Positions 1 through 9,990 of a DNA stretch of 64,000 nt are shown here, in pieces (the stretch's first letter is position 1; every line of letters starts with the position of its first letter). Location of the stretch: contig JANLFU010000002.1 of NCBI GenBank assembly GCA_024653215.1, forward strand, positions 266,447-330,446, read 5' to 3'. The translations under genes and the position numbers were made by a program. Source of the DNA: Candidatus Saccharicenans sp. (GTDB taxonomy: Bacteria; Acidobacteriota; Aminicenantia; Aminicenantales; Saccharicenantaceae). Below the pieces are notes generated by a model. It was given only the letters and a program-made list of their open reading frames with translations. It searched no databases and was not told where the DNA came from.

Positions 1-864
1 CAGCTCGATCAGCACCGGTTCCGGACGTAGCGGGGTGACCATGACTTTCTGGCCACGCCACATGGATACCTTATGGTAATTGAGGTGGCTGCCGTTGATC
101 AATTTCCAGCCGTGCAGGCAGAATTCCAGGAAACTCAGGCTCTTGACCAGGATGATGTCGAACAGGCTGTCATCCAGGCGGGCCCGCGGGGCGACTCTCA
201 TTCCCTTGCCAAAAATCTGGCCGTTGGCAATGGCTCCGATCAGGTACCGGCCGGAGGTCCCTTCCCGGTCGTCAATGGAAATTCTCACCTCGTGTCCCTT
301 GAACGAAAGCATGGACTCTATCAGGCAGCGGACATAGGAAGAGGCCTTTCTCTTCAGCCTTTCCTCGTTTACTCTTCTGACCACCTCGCCACCCAGGCCA
401 AAATCAGCGATGTTAAGGAAATAACGGCTATCCAATTGACCTTCAGGACCGGTGAAACTGACCCGGCCCACGTCGATCGGTTGGTCCGGCGCTTCCGAAA
501 TAAACTTGACCGCGTTTTTAAGGTTTCTCGGGATATTCAGGCTGCGGGTCAGGTCGCAGCCGGTGCCCGAGGGAACAATACCCAGGCTGGCCTCCGGGTT
601 GATGGCTTTCTGGTTGTCAAAAAAACCGTTGGCAATTTCATTGACCGTGCCGTCCCCGCCCACCCCGATCAGCAGTTCGGTTCCTTCCTTCAGGGCTTCC
701 CGGGCCAGCTCGGTGGCCTGGAAGGGCTTTTCGGTGAAATCATACTTGAATTCCTTGAAAAAGCTCTTCAGGCTTTCCTTGATCTCCAGCCAGCGCTGCC
801 TGGTGCGGCCCTGGTTAGAGGCCGGGTTGACTATCACCCGGGTTTTGAGGAGTTTGCGTTTCAT
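1..864 (-). CDS. Diacylglycerol/lipid kinase family protein (YegS/DAGK catalytic domain), truncated by window start
   Basis: Reverse complement from CAT at 862-864 reads MKRKLLKTRVIVNPASNQGRTRQRW...LLIGVGGDGTVNEIANGFF...GIVPSGTGCDLTRSL...; GGDGTVNE and PSGTGCD are DAGK motifs. Missing from the ORF track because it is open at the edge; the listed + ORFs here are antisense. Confidence 0.9.
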   Translation of the reverse strand, partial: MKRKLLKTRVIVNPASNQGRTRQRWLEIKESLKSFFKEFKYDFTEKPFQATELAREALKEGTELLIGVGGDGTVNEIANGFFDNQKAINPEASLGIVPSGTGCDLTRSLNIPRNLKNAVKFISEAPDQPIDVGRVSFTGPEGQLDSRYFLNIADFGLGGEVVRRVNEERLKRKASSYVRCLIESMLSFKGHEVRISIDDREGTSGRYLIGAIANGQIFGKGMRVAPRARLDDSLFDIILVKSLSFLEFCLHGWKLINGSHLNYHKVSMWRGQKVMVTPLRPEPVLIEL

Positions 865-1345
865 TTTTAGCACCCTTGGAAGGTTTGAAGAGGGAGAAGC
901 CGATCAGCCCGCCCAGCGCCCCCAGAAGGGCGAAGATAATTGAGGTTAGAAGCAGGCTCAGAAAAAAGGTAAAGGGGTTCCAGCCCTGCTGGCCGATTTC
1001 AGTCCATTTTTCCCAGCCCGGCGGCATCTCGTCAGCAAACCTGGCCAGGCTTTCTAAGAATCTCTTGTTCCAGTTAAGGAAGTAGCCGGCAAGAGGAATT
1101 CTTATGATGAGGCTGATGACGGCACCAAACACTCCGGACAGGGCTCCGGTTAACAGTCCGTCGCCTACCTGGTAAGAGGTTGATTGCTTGGAGGCCCTGT
1201 CGGATAAAAGGTAGGTGGCCAGCACTCCGCCGGCCAGGACCCAGAGGCAACAGAGACAGTGAAAAAAGGGAATGGATGAGAGTATACCGGCCAGGGCCCC
1301 ACCGACCAGGGCTGGCATGACCAGGTCGTTTTCTTTTATGGCCAT
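815..1345 (-). CDS. Integral membrane protein of unknown function
   Basis: 176 aa with several hydrophobic glycine/alanine-rich segments; same strand as and overlapping the DAGK start. Confidence 0.65.
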   Translation of the reverse strand: MAIKENDLVMPALVGGALAGILSSIPFFHCLCCLWVLAGGVLATYLLSDRASKQSTSYQVGDGLLTGALSGVFGAVISLIIRIPLAGYFLNWNKRFLESLARFADEMPPGWEKWTEIGQQGWNPFTFFLSLLLTSIIFALLGALGGLIGFSLFKPSKGAKNETQTPQNPGDSQPGL

Positions 1346-1653
1346 TTTTCTTTACTCTGCCTAAAGGCTATTAATTTTACGATTAAACTTTATTGAATGC
1401 AACTTGCAGACAATTATCCTGGTAAGGATCAGTTTGAGAACGGTCCCCCAGGTTCTCGAGAAAACCTGCGATGAAAAGAGCTTTCTCTGAACGATAAATT
1501 AGATAGATTCGTGCAGAGAAGGTAGCAAGAAAAATGGCTGACAGAGATAATATTTATGTTCTAGATAATAAAGGAGTTAGCTCTTAAACCAATGTCTTAG
1601 TGGTATTCTGATCATTAGATCGGCCTGGGGATTTCTTTGAAGGATGAAAGAGT

Positions 1654-2142
1654 TTACTGGTCTGTTTCTGATTTCCTGGTTCGTTTTAGCTCGGCCAGGG
1701 CCCTGAACCAGAAAACGGGGAGAAAGGCAGCCCACAAAGCTCCGCTGGCCAGCCTGAGGCCCAGCGGTGTCCACCACAACCCGAGAAGACCTCCGGTGGC
1801 GTCCAAAATCATCGGCCCGGCGGCGACTAAAATAAGGGAAGGCCTGGATTCCAGGCGGTGGACAAGCCGGCGCGGCCACAGTGGATATGACAGCGCGCTT
1901 ATGAAAAAGCCGGCATAAAAACCCAGGCAGCGGCTGCAGACGGCCAGGGGCCGGCCGAGCCAGAAAAAACAACGCTCGGCCTTCTGGTGGCAGACGGAAG
2001 AGAAGAGATGATAGATGAATGCAGACCAGGCCGGGTTTTTTTCCTGAAGGAATGGAGCCAGGAATATCCCTGCCAGAATCAAGCCCGACAGAAAGACCGT
2101 GGCCAACCAGAACCGACTCTGGGTTCGATTCATTCCACTCAC
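1654..2142 (-). CDS. DUF2085-type membrane protein
   Basis: 162 aa; HLFSSVCHQKAERCFF and PLAVCSRCLGFYAGFF cysteine motifs typical of DUF2085, plus TM segments. Confidence 0.75.
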   Translation of the reverse strand: MSGMNRTQSRFWLATVFLSGLILAGIFLAPFLQEKNPAWSAFIYHLFSSVCHQKAERCFFWLGRPLAVCSRCLGFYAGFFISALSYPLWPRRLVHRLESRPSLILVAAGPMILDATGGLLGLWWTPLGLRLASGALWAAFLPVFWFRALAELKRTRKSETDQ

Positions 2143-2170
2143 TCGCCTGAATTCTGTAAGAATAAAATGT

Positions 2171-2198
2171 TTGACACGATGATTAAAGATAATATAAA
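2171..2198 (+). promoter_or_regulatory. Sigma70-like promoter (TTGACA-16-TATAAA)
   Basis: TTGACA 2171-2176, TATAAA 2193-2198, upstream of AAGGAGG (2218-2224) and ATG 2229. Confidence 0.6.
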
Positions 2199-2228
2199 TT
2201 TTTCTCAGATGGAATGGAAGGAGGCGTG

Positions 2229-4064
2229 ATGAGAAAAAAACGTCTCGTCTTTTCTGCCCTTATTTTATTTACTTTATTTCTCTGTCAGACGTGGTCTGCA
2301 GCTCAACCGCAGGAAGCTGTTGATATACTGGGAAAGGCTTCGGCCGGCGTGGTTACTTTCAAGGCCTGGGATAACAGCAAGAATGTGGTGGGTGAGGGCA
2401 CGGGGTTTGCCCTCGCAGAAAACCTGGTCGTGGTGCCCTACCATCTTATCTCCCAGGCCACCGAAGCTGAAGTGACCAGCATTTCGGGGAAGAGCGGGAA
2501 AGTGGAAGCCCTGGTGGCCACCTACAAGGACTACGACCTGGCCCTGGTCAGAATTAAAGGCAAGGTCAACGGGTTATCTCTGGGAGTTTCAACCGGCCTG
2601 AAGGCCGGGGATAGGCTTTTTGCCCTGAGTGAAATTTCCGGGCAGGTGATTATCACCGAGGGCAACCTGAGAAACTGGCTGGAAATTTCTCCTGGCAGGC
2701 TCAGGGTGATGGAAGTAACCATGAATCTGGAAAAACCCGCCTGCGGGGCCCCCATTTTTGATGTCCAGGGACAGGTGGTCGGGGTGGCCCTGGTGTTCGG
2801 GGCCGGAGTCAAGTTCGGGGTTCCGGTGGAAGCGGTTTCAGCCATGAATACCCAGGCCAAGGGCCAGGATTTGAAGGGTGCGGCCAAGGAAAATTACCTG
2901 GAGCAGGCCGAGGGCAGTTTCCTGGTCGGCAAGTCAGCCGCCCTCATGAACGAACCGGGAATGGGCAGCGTCTATCTGGAAAAATATCTCAAGTTCAAGC
3001 CGGATGACCTGGAAGGTTATGTGCTTCTCGGGCAATCATATTTCAAACTGGGGAATACGACCGAAAGCTACAAGAATTTTGCCAAGGCCCTTCTCCTGAA
3101 CCCGGACCACGCCCAGGCACTTTATGGAATGGGGTTGACCCAGCTAAGGGAAAGGAAGTTCAAGGAAGCGGCCGAATTTCTGGAAAAAGCCATCAGCAAC
3201 CGGGTTGAGTCGAAAGAAATATATTTTGAACTGGGCACAGCCTACGAGGAGTTACAGGACCTGGCCCGGGCGGCTGAAAACTATGAAAAATATGCCAGGA
3301 GCGGGCCGGCCAATCCCTTTCCGGCCTGGCTGAAACTGGCCCAGACCTACCAGAGGCTCAACCAGCCGGAAAAGGCCATCGCCGCCTTCCGGGAAGCCCT
3401 GAAGATAAATCCTGATGACATTAACTGCAATTATAACCTGGCCAAGATGCTGGCCGAAACCAACCAGCTGGCCGAGGCCGAAGAGGTCTTCAAGAAACTG
3501 GCCACCAGGAACCAGCGTGATGCCATAACCTATTACGGCCAGATCATGCAGATGTACGACCGGGCCCAGAACTATGAAAAGGCGGTTGAGGCGGCCAGGA
3601 AAATAGTGGAGATAAATCCGAAAAACGAGGTGGCCCTGTATAACCTGGCCATCATGTATGACCGGCTGGGCAAACTGGAGGAAGCGGCCAGCACCCTGAA
3701 TGAGTGCCTGGCAGTCAAGAGTGACTACACCCATGCCTGGTTCAACCTGGGCATAGTTTATGACAAGATGAAGAAACATGCCGAGGCGGTGGAAGCTTTC
3801 AAGAAGTACACTGCCCTGGCTCCGGATGACCCCAGCGGCTGGCTGAACATCGGGCTGGAATACATGCTGATGAAGGACTTCGAAAAGGCCCTGCCCAACC
3901 TGGAGAAGAGCGTTTCCCTCAATCCCAACAATGCCGTGGCCCAGTATAACCTCGGTATAACCTACATCAACCTCAAGGATAACTACAGTGCCCGGGAAGT
4001 CCTGAAGACCCTGCAGCGGCTGGACCAGAACCTGGCCGGCCGGCTGGCCAAGCTGATCAAGTAA
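2229..4064 (+). CDS. Secreted trypsin-like (DegP/HtrA-type) domain protein with C-terminal TPR repeats
   Basis: Signal peptide MRKKRLVFSALILFTLFLCQTWSAA; GTGFALAENLVVVPYHLI and ACGAPIFDVQGQVVGVAL resemble trypsin-like folds; then many TPR units. ORF call starts at 2214, but AAGGAGG at 2218-2224 favours ATG 2229. Confidence 0.8.
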   Translation: MRKKRLVFSALILFTLFLCQTWSAAQPQEAVDILGKASAGVVTFKAWDNSKNVVGEGTGFALAENLVVVPYHLISQATEAEVTSISGKSGKVEALVATYKDYDLALVRIKGKVNGLSLGVSTGLKAGDRLFALSEISGQVIITEGNLRNWLEISPGRLRVMEVTMNLEKPACGAPIFDVQGQVVGVALVFGAGVKFGVPVEAVSAMNTQAKGQDLKGAAKENYLEQAEGSFLVGKSAALMNEPGMGSVYLEKYLKFKPDDLEGYVLLGQSYFKLGNTTESYKNFAKALLLNPDHAQALYGMGLTQLRERKFKEAAEFLEKAISNRVESKEIYFELGTAYEELQDLARAAENYEKYARSGPANPFPAWLKLAQTYQRLNQPEKAIAAFREALKINPDDINCNYNLAKMLAETNQLAEAEEVFKKLATRNQRDAITYYGQIMQMYDRAQNYEKAVEAARKIVEINPKNEVALYNLAIMYDRLGKLEEAASTLNECLAVKSDYTHAWFNLGIVYDKMKKHAEAVEAFKKYTALAPDDPSGWLNIGLEYMLMKDFEKALPNLEKSVSLNPNNAVAQYNLGITYINLKDNYSAREVLKTLQRLDQNLAGRLAKLIK

Positions 4065-4072
4065 TCTCCTGA

Positions 4073-4101
4073 TTGACTGACAGGCAAAAGTATGGTATTT
4101 T
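4073..4101 (+). promoter_or_regulatory. Candidate promoter for tRNA-Leu (TTGACT-17-TATTTT)
   Basis: TTGACT 4073-4078, TATTTT 4096-4101, about 50 nt upstream of the tRNA. Confidence 0.4.
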
Positions 4102-4150
4102 TTAATCTCAATCCGCACAGGCAATCAGATCACCATAAGATAATTCAGCT

Positions 4151-4235
4151 GGGCAGGTGGCGGAATTGGCAGACGCACTAGGCTTAGGACCTAGTTCCTG
4201 AATAAGGAGTGCGGGTTCGATTCCCGCTCTGCCCA
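4151..4235 (+). tRNA. tRNA-Leu (anticodon UAG)
   Basis: GGGCAGG...TCTGCCC acceptor stem, CTAGG-CTTAGGA-CCTAG anticodon arm (anticodon TAG), long variable arm, GGTTCGATTCC T-loop, discriminator A. Confidence 0.95.
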
Positions 4236-4261
4236 TTCCCAGCATCCAGGAGCCTGAATCC

Positions 4262-4287
4262 ACCCCAACCGGGCTGACGGCCGGGGT
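4262..4287 (+). terminator. Weak hairpin after tRNA-Leu, possible terminator
   Basis: ACCCC-aa-CCG-ggctga-CGG-cc-GGGGT; no strong T-tract. Confidence 0.3.
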
Positions 4288-4307
4288 AAATTTATAACCA
4301 GAGGATA

Positions 4308-5588
4308 ATGATGGAAAACAACACCAACCAGGAAAGGCTGAAAGTGGTCAGTCCCACGGTCCGGGAACTGGACCTGGAAATTTCTCCGGAGGCGGTTAAA
4401 AAAGAATACGAAAAGGTGCTCAGGGATTACGTGGCCCGGGTCAAATTACCCGGTTTCAGGAAGGGCTATGCCCCCCGGGACATGGTGCAGAGGATGTTTG
4501 AAGCTGAAATAAAAGAAGCGGTCCTGGACAACCTCATTCCCGATAACCTGAGACAGGAGCTGGAAAACCTGAAGGTAGTTCCGGTCAACGTGCCCACGGT
4601 CAAATCGGTGGATTTCAGCCTGGATGGGGGAGTCCGGTACCAGGTGTCCTTTGAGGTTTGGCCCGAGTTTGAGCTGCCGGCCGATTACCTGGAGAAAAAG
4701 GTAGAGAAGGAGAAGGTCCAGCTGGATGAGGCCGAAGTCGAAGCTGTGCTTAACCGGCTCCGGGAAAACGCGGCCGAGTACCTGCCGGTGTCTGAACGCG
4801 GAGTGCAGGCTGGAGATTACGTGGTCATCGAGATCCAGGGCAAGGATGCGGCCACCAAGAAGTTCATGCCGGTGGAAAAGGTGGTGGTGCTGGCCGGCCA
4901 TGCCGATAACGAACCGCAACTGAACGAGGTCCTGCCGGGACTCAAGCCGGGGGACGAGAAGAATTTCACGGTCAAGTATCCTCCCGACTACCGCCAGAAG
5001 AAGTTTGCCGGGAAAGAAATTGAGTACAGGCTGAAAGTTCTGGAGATAAAAGAGAAAAAGCTGCCCGAGCTCAACGATGAGTTTGCCAAGCTGGTAGATG
5101 ACGTGGAAAACCTGGAAGCCCTGAAGGAGAAAATTCGCCAGGACCTGGTCAAGCACCGGGAGGAGGAAGCCCGGGATAAAGCCATAAACCAGTACCTGGA
5201 AAAACTGGCCACAGAGATAAACCTGGTCATCCCCGAGAGCATGGTCAAGGAAGAGGCCCAGGCCATAATCGGGCGCCAGTTCCGAGAGGAGGAACTGAAA
5301 AAGATTCCCAATGAACTCTGGCCCGGCCTGCTGGAACAGGCCCGGAAACAGGCAGAGGCCAACCTTAAGAATCATATTCTGCTGCGCAAGATTGCCGCCC
5401 GGGAAGGACTGCAGGTCACGGCCGAGGAGTTCGAGCAGGAACTTAAGAAGGTATCCGAATCAAGAAATATTCCCCTGGACCAGCTCCAAGCGGCCCTGGC
5501 CCGGGACGGTCGCGACGAGGACTGGAAGATCAACCTGCTCCTGAGAAAAACGGTTGACTTTTTGTCCGGGAGGGTTATAATAGAGTAA
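4308..5588 (+). CDS. tig: Trigger factor
   Basis: 426 aa; N-terminal [15 protein letters not shown] ribosome-binding signature, PPIase and C-terminal domains; next to clpP/clpX/lon. Confidence 0.96.
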   Translation: MMENNTNQERLKVVSPTVRELDLEISPEAVKKEYEKVLRDYVARVKLPGFRKGYAPRDMVQRMFEAEIKEAVLDNLIPDNLRQELENLKVVPVNVPTVKSVDFSLDGGVRYQVSFEVWPEFELPADYLEKKVEKEKVQLDEAEVEAVLNRLRENAAEYLPVSERGVQAGDYVVIEIQGKDAATKKFMPVEKVVVLAGHADNEPQLNEVLPGLKPGDEKNFTVKYPPDYRQKKFAGKEIEYRLKVLEIKEKKLPELNDEFAKLVDDVENLEALKEKIRQDLVKHREEEARDKAINQYLEKLATEINLVIPESMVKEEAQAIIGRQFREEELKKIPNELWPGLLEQARKQAEANLKNHILLRKIAAREGLQVTAEEFEQELKKVSESRNIPLDQLQAALARDGRDEDWKINLLLRKTVDFLSGRVIIE

Positions 5589-5598
5589 AGCTTCCCCT

Positions 5599-6195
5599 AT
5601 GGCCATAATTCCTTTCGTCATTGAATCCGAGGGGCGCACCGAGCGCGGTTACGATATCTATTCCAGGTTGCTCAAAGACAGGATAATCTTCCTCGGCACT
5701 GAAATAACGGATGAGGTGGCCAACCTGGTAATTGCCCAGTTGTTATACCTCGAGGCCGAAGCCAGCGATAAGGATATTTCCTTGTATATAAATTCACCGG
5801 GAGGCAGCATAACTGCCGGCCTGGCCATTTATGATACCATGCAGTTCATAACTTCACCCGTGACCACCATCTGCCTGGGTCAGGCGGCCAGCATGGCCGC
5901 TGTACTGCTGGCGGCCGGGACGGCCGGCAAGAGATTTGCCCTGCCCAATTCCCGGATCGTCCTTCACCAGCCGTTTGGTGAGTTCCAGGGCCAGGCCAGC
6001 GACCTGGCCATCCAGGCCAAAGAGATTCTGAGGATGCGCGAGAACCTGAACCAGATCCTGGCCAGGCATACCGGGCAGCCCCTGGACAAGATACAGGCTG
6101 AGGTCGAACGGGATTTCATCATGACTCCTGTTCAGGCCAAGGACTACGGTCTGATTGACCAGATCATCAGTTCCCGTAAGGAAACTCTCGCCTGA
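5599..6195 (+). CDS. clpP: ATP-dependent Clp protease proteolytic subunit
   Basis: 198 aa; [47 protein letters not shown] (catalytic Ser), [12 protein letters not shown] (catalytic His). Confidence 0.98.
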   Translation: MAIIPFVIESEGRTERGYDIYSRLLKDRIIFLGTEITDEVANLVIAQLLYLEAEASDKDISLYINSPGGSITAGLAIYDTMQFITSPVTTICLGQAASMAAVLLAAGTAGKRFALPNSRIVLHQPFGEFQGQASDLAIQAKEILRMRENLNQILARHTGQPLDKIQAEVERDFIMTPVQAKDYGLIDQIISSRKETLA

Positions 6196-6236
6196 GCGGC
6201 AAAGGCTCCCCGCCGGGAGCAGGTAAGGCATAGAGC

Positions 6237-7484
6237 ATGACAACCAACGAACAGAATGCAGGCACGGTCAAGTGCAGTTTCTGTCACCGGACCCAGACCC
6301 AGGTCCGGAGACTGATTGCCGGTCCGCAGAAAGTCTATATCTGTGATAACTGCGTGGAGATCGCCCATTCCATCCTGGTTTCCGACCGCCAGCAGGAACT
6401 GGAAATCAAGCAGAAAAAAGAACCCTTCCTGACCCCGGTTCAGATCAAAAAAGCCCTGGACGAATACATCGTCGGCCAGGAAGAAGCCAAGAAAAAAATA
6501 TCGGTGGCCGTCTATAACCATTATAAACGCATCAACCAGCCCAGGGGCCAGAGCGAGGTGGAAATAACCAAGAGCAACCTGCTGTTCATCGGCCCGACGG
6601 GAACCGGCAAGACCCTGATGGCCCAGACCCTGGCCAGGTTGCTGTCGGTACCGTTTGCCATAGCCGATGCCACCACCCTGACCGAGGCCGGCTACGTGGG
6701 CGAGGACGTGGAGAACATCATCCTGAAGCTTTTCCAGGCGGCCAAGGGCAACATCGAAAAGACCCAGAAGGGAATCATCTACATCGATGAAATAGACAAG
6801 ATCAGCCGCAAGAGCGATAGCCCGTCAATTACCCGGGATGTTTCCGGGGAAGGGGTTCAGCAGGCCCTGCTCAAGATCATCGAAGGCACGGTGGCCAACG
6901 TGCTTCCCCAGGGCGGCCGCAAGCACCCTTACCAGGAGTTCATTCCCGTCGATACTTCTGATATACTGTTTATCTGTGGCGGGGCCTTTAACGGCCTGGA
7001 CAAGATAATAGCCCAGCGCCTGGGCAAGTCCACGGTCGGTTTCAAGTCTGAGATCAAGAAGCTGGTGGACAGCCAGGACATTTACCGCCACCTGATGCCG
7101 GAGGACCTGATCAAATACGGCCTGATTCCCGAGCTGGTGGGCCGGGTGCCGGTGGTGGCCGTTTTCCATGACCTGGACCGGAACCACCTGATCGAAATCC
7201 TGACCGGGCCCAAGAACGCCATCATCAAGCAGTACCAGAAGCTGTTTGAGATGGAGGGAGTCGAACTGGAATTTACCGCCGAGGCCCTTCAGGCCATAGC
7301 CGAAAAGTCGATAGAAAAGAAGCTGGGAGCCCGGGGGCTGAGGGCCATAATCGAGGACCTGATGCTCGACCTGATGTTTTACCTGCCGTCACAGAAAAAG
7401 GAAACCAAGATCGTCATCACCCGGGAGATGGTGGAGGAGCAAAGGCTCAGCTACGAAAAATATAAACAGGTAATGGGAGCGTAA
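6237..7484 (+). CDS. clpX: ATP-dependent Clp protease ATP-binding subunit ClpX
   Basis: 415 aa; N-terminal zinc finger CSFCHRTQ...CDNC, Walker A GPTGTGKT, Walker [11 protein letters not shown]. Confidence 0.98.
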   Translation: MTTNEQNAGTVKCSFCHRTQTQVRRLIAGPQKVYICDNCVEIAHSILVSDRQQELEIKQKKEPFLTPVQIKKALDEYIVGQEEAKKKISVAVYNHYKRINQPRGQSEVEITKSNLLFIGPTGTGKTLMAQTLARLLSVPFAIADATTLTEAGYVGEDVENIILKLFQAAKGNIEKTQKGIIYIDEIDKISRKSDSPSITRDVSGEGVQQALLKIIEGTVANVLPQGGRKHPYQEFIPVDTSDILFICGGAFNGLDKIIAQRLGKSTVGFKSEIKKLVDSQDIYRHLMPEDLIKYGLIPELVGRVPVVAVFHDLDRNHLIEILTGPKNAIIKQYQKLFEMEGVELEFTAEALQAIAEKSIEKKLGARGLRAIIEDLMLDLMFYLPSQKKETKIVITREMVEEQRLSYEKYKQVMGA

Positions 7485-7485
7485 C

Positions 7486-9900
7486 ATGACCGAGTCCCAG
7501 GAAAACTCTGAACTCATAAAAAATATACCGCTCATCCCGCTCAGGGACCTGGTGGTTTTCCCGGCCACGCTGGTGCCCTTTGTCGTCGGCCGGCCCTCAT
7601 CGATCAAGGCCCTGGAAAAGGCCTACGAGAAAGACAAGCTGATTTTCCTGGCTGCCCAGATGGATGCCGGAATCGATAACCCCTTGCCGCGTGATATCTA
7701 CACCATGGGGGTGACGGCCAGGATTATCAGGACGGCCAAGACCGATGAACGGAACATGAAGGTCATAGTCGAGGGGCTCAACCGGGCCCGGATCGTTGAG
7801 TTTCTCAGCACCTACCCCTATTACCAGATACTGGCCAAGGTGGTCAAGGAAATCGAGGACAATTCGCCGGAGACCCAGGAACTGCTCAAGAAGGTCCTGG
7901 CCCTGTTCGAGGAATACTTAAAGATCAACCAGAATGCCAACCTGGATTCCATCATCCCGGCCCTCAGGGAAAACAGCACCGACCGGATTGCCGACATCAT
8001 CTCTTCCCATCTGTACCTGCCGCTGGAAGAAAAGCAGAACCTGCTGGAGACGCTGAATACCCGGGAGAGGCTTAACCGCCTGAGGTTCCTGCTCCAGGAA
8101 TCCCTGGTCAACTTTATCGGCCGGGAACCGGGGGCCGGTTCCTCCCGAAGAAGGGGAGGGCAGAAGGAAGGCGGCCAGCGGACCTTCATTCCCGGTGCCC
8201 AGTTCAAGAAAGAAGAACAGCCCAACGAGATAGAGGAGCTGAAGAGAAAGGTGGCCGAAGCCCAGATGCCTCCCGATGCCCACGAGAAGGCCATGAAGGA
8301 AATCGAGCGCCTGGAAACCATGCCTCCAATGTCGGCCGAGGCTACTGTCAGCCGGAACTACCTGGACTGGCTTATTTCTCTGCCCTGGAACAAGAAATCC
8401 AGGGAAAAGAGGGACCTGAAGGAAGCTGAAAGAATCCTGAACGAAGACCATTACGGATTGGAAAAGGTCAAGGAAAGGATCCTGGAATACCTGGCCATCC
8501 GCCAGCTGGTCAAGAATCCCAAGGGTGTCATCCTGGCCTTCATCGGGCCGCCTGGAGTCGGCAAAACCTCGCTGGGCAAGTCCATTGCCCGGGCCACGGG
8601 CCGGAAATTTGTCCGGCTGTCGCTGGGCGGCGTTCGGGATGAAGCCGAAATCAGGGGCCATCGCCGGACCTACATCGGGGCATATCCCGGACGGATTATC
8701 CAGATGATCAAGCGGGCTGGCACCAAGAACCCGGTTTTCCTGCTGGACGAAGTCGACAAGATGAGCATGGATTACCGGGGCGACCCGGCCGCAGCCCTGA
8801 TGGAAGTCCTGGACCCGGAACAGAACAAGGAATTTCTCGACCACTACATAGATACCGATTTTGACCTGTCCCAGGTGATGTTTATCGTAACCGCCAATTC
8901 CATAGACCCGATTCCGCGGGCCCTGCTGGACCGGATGGAGGTCATCAGGCTGCCCGGCTATACCGAGGATGAAAAGGTCCAGATTGCCCGGCAGTTCCTG
9001 ATTCCCAAGCAGCTCAAGGCCCATGGCCTGACCTCCAAGAACCTGGAATTTACCGAGCAGTCCATCCTGAAAATAATAAGGGAGTATACCAGGGAGGCCG
9101 GGGTCAGAAACCTGGAGCGGGAAATCACCTCCATCTGCCGCAAGATGGTCAAGAAAGTGGTGACCAAGGGCAAGGAATACCGCGAAAAGCTGACAGCCAA
9201 GGCGGTGGAAAACTACCTGGGCATCCCCAAGTACCGCCGGCTGGAAATTGACCAGCAGAATGAGATCGGTGTTTCCCTGGGGATGGCCTGGACCGAATTT
9301 GGCGGCGAGCTGCTGACCTTTGAAGCCACCAAGATTCACGGCAAGGGCAACCTGACCCTGACCGGCCACCTGGGCGAAATCATGCAGGAGTCGGCCCAGG
9401 CCGCCTACAGTTATGTCCGACACAAGCTCTACGAGCTTAACATGGGCAAGGAACTGGAAAAGAACTTTGACATACACATCCACGTGCCGGAAGGAGCCAC
9501 GCCCAAGGAAGGTCCCTCGGCTGGTATCACCATCGCCACGGCCATCATCTCCCTGCTGACGGGTATCCCGGTCAGCAAGAAAGTGGCCATGAGCGGAGAA
9601 ATCACCCTGAGGGGCAAGGTTCTGCCGGTGGGCGGAATTAAAGAAAAACTCCTGGCCGCCTTCCGCGAAGGCATAACCGAGGTCATCCTGCCGGTTGATA
9701 ACCGTCCCGACCTCAAGGACCTGCCCAAGAAATTGAAACAGAACCTGAAAGTCCATCTGGTGGAAAACATGGACCAGGTTCTGAAAATAGCCCTGACCGA
9801 GGAGCTGGTGCCCAAGGCCGGACCGAGCGAGCCCGAGGCCAAGGAAAAGCAACCGGCGGCCGGGACTGAAGCCACCAAGGAACCCCAGATGACCAATTGA
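7486..9900 (+). CDS. lon: ATP-dependent protease Lon
   Basis: 804 aa; IPLIPLRDLVVFP N-domain, GPPGVGKTSLGKSIARA, PEGATPKEGPSAGITIATA (catalytic Ser), KEKLLAAFREGI (catalytic Lys). Confidence 0.98.
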   Translation: MTESQENSELIKNIPLIPLRDLVVFPATLVPFVVGRPSSIKALEKAYEKDKLIFLAAQMDAGIDNPLPRDIYTMGVTARIIRTAKTDERNMKVIVEGLNRARIVEFLSTYPYYQILAKVVKEIEDNSPETQELLKKVLALFEEYLKINQNANLDSIIPALRENSTDRIADIISSHLYLPLEEKQNLLETLNTRERLNRLRFLLQESLVNFIGREPGAGSSRRRGGQKEGGQRTFIPGAQFKKEEQPNEIEELKRKVAEAQMPPDAHEKAMKEIERLETMPPMSAEATVSRNYLDWLISLPWNKKSREKRDLKEAERILNEDHYGLEKVKERILEYLAIRQLVKNPKGVILAFIGPPGVGKTSLGKSIARATGRKFVRLSLGGVRDEAEIRGHRRTYIGAYPGRIIQMIKRAGTKNPVFLLDEVDKMSMDYRGDPAAALMEVLDPEQNKEFLDHYIDTDFDLSQVMFIVTANSIDPIPRALLDRMEVIRLPGYTEDEKVQIARQFLIPKQLKAHGLTSKNLEFTEQSILKIIREYTREAGVRNLEREITSICRKMVKKVVTKGKEYREKLTAKAVENYLGIPKYRRLEIDQQNEIGVSLGMAWTEFGGELLTFEATKIHGKGNLTLTGHLGEIMQESAQAAYSYVRHKLYELNMGKELEKNFDIHIHVPEGATPKEGPSAGITIATAIISLLTGIPVSKKVAMSGEITLRGKVLPVGGIKEKLLAAFREGITEVILPVDNRPDLKDLPKKLKQNLKVHLVENMDQVLKIALTEELVPKAGPSEPEAKEKQPAAGTEATKEPQMTN

Positions 9901-9939
9901 GGAAAAATTAACTGAAATCTGTTTTCGATTTTTCCTCAA
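9897..9939 (+). repeat. 12-bp inverted repeat at the lon stop codon (hairpin)
   Basis: TTGAGGAAAAAT (9897-9908) ... ATTTTTCCTCAA (9928-9939), perfect complements. Confidence 0.7.
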
Positions 9940-9943
9940 AATA

Positions 9944-9963
9944 GATTCAAGATGAATTGAATC
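9944..9963 (+). repeat. 7-bp inverted repeat in the rho leader
   Basis: GATTCAA-GATGAA-TTGAATC. Confidence 0.55.
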
Positions 9964-9990
9964 AAAAAATTTATATGTGAGGTAGGAGCG

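Noticed and set aside
73-870. 265-aa plus-strand ORF at window start
   Set aside because: Antisense to the truncated DAG kinase (GGDGTVNE on minus strand).
1449-1470. Hairpin CAGGTT-ctcgagaa-AACCTG
   Set aside because: Only 6-bp arms and no T-tract; not convincing as a terminator or operator.
7918-9939. 673-aa minus-strand ORF opposite lon
   Set aside because: Antisense shadow ORF of a clearly recognised lon gene; no known motif.
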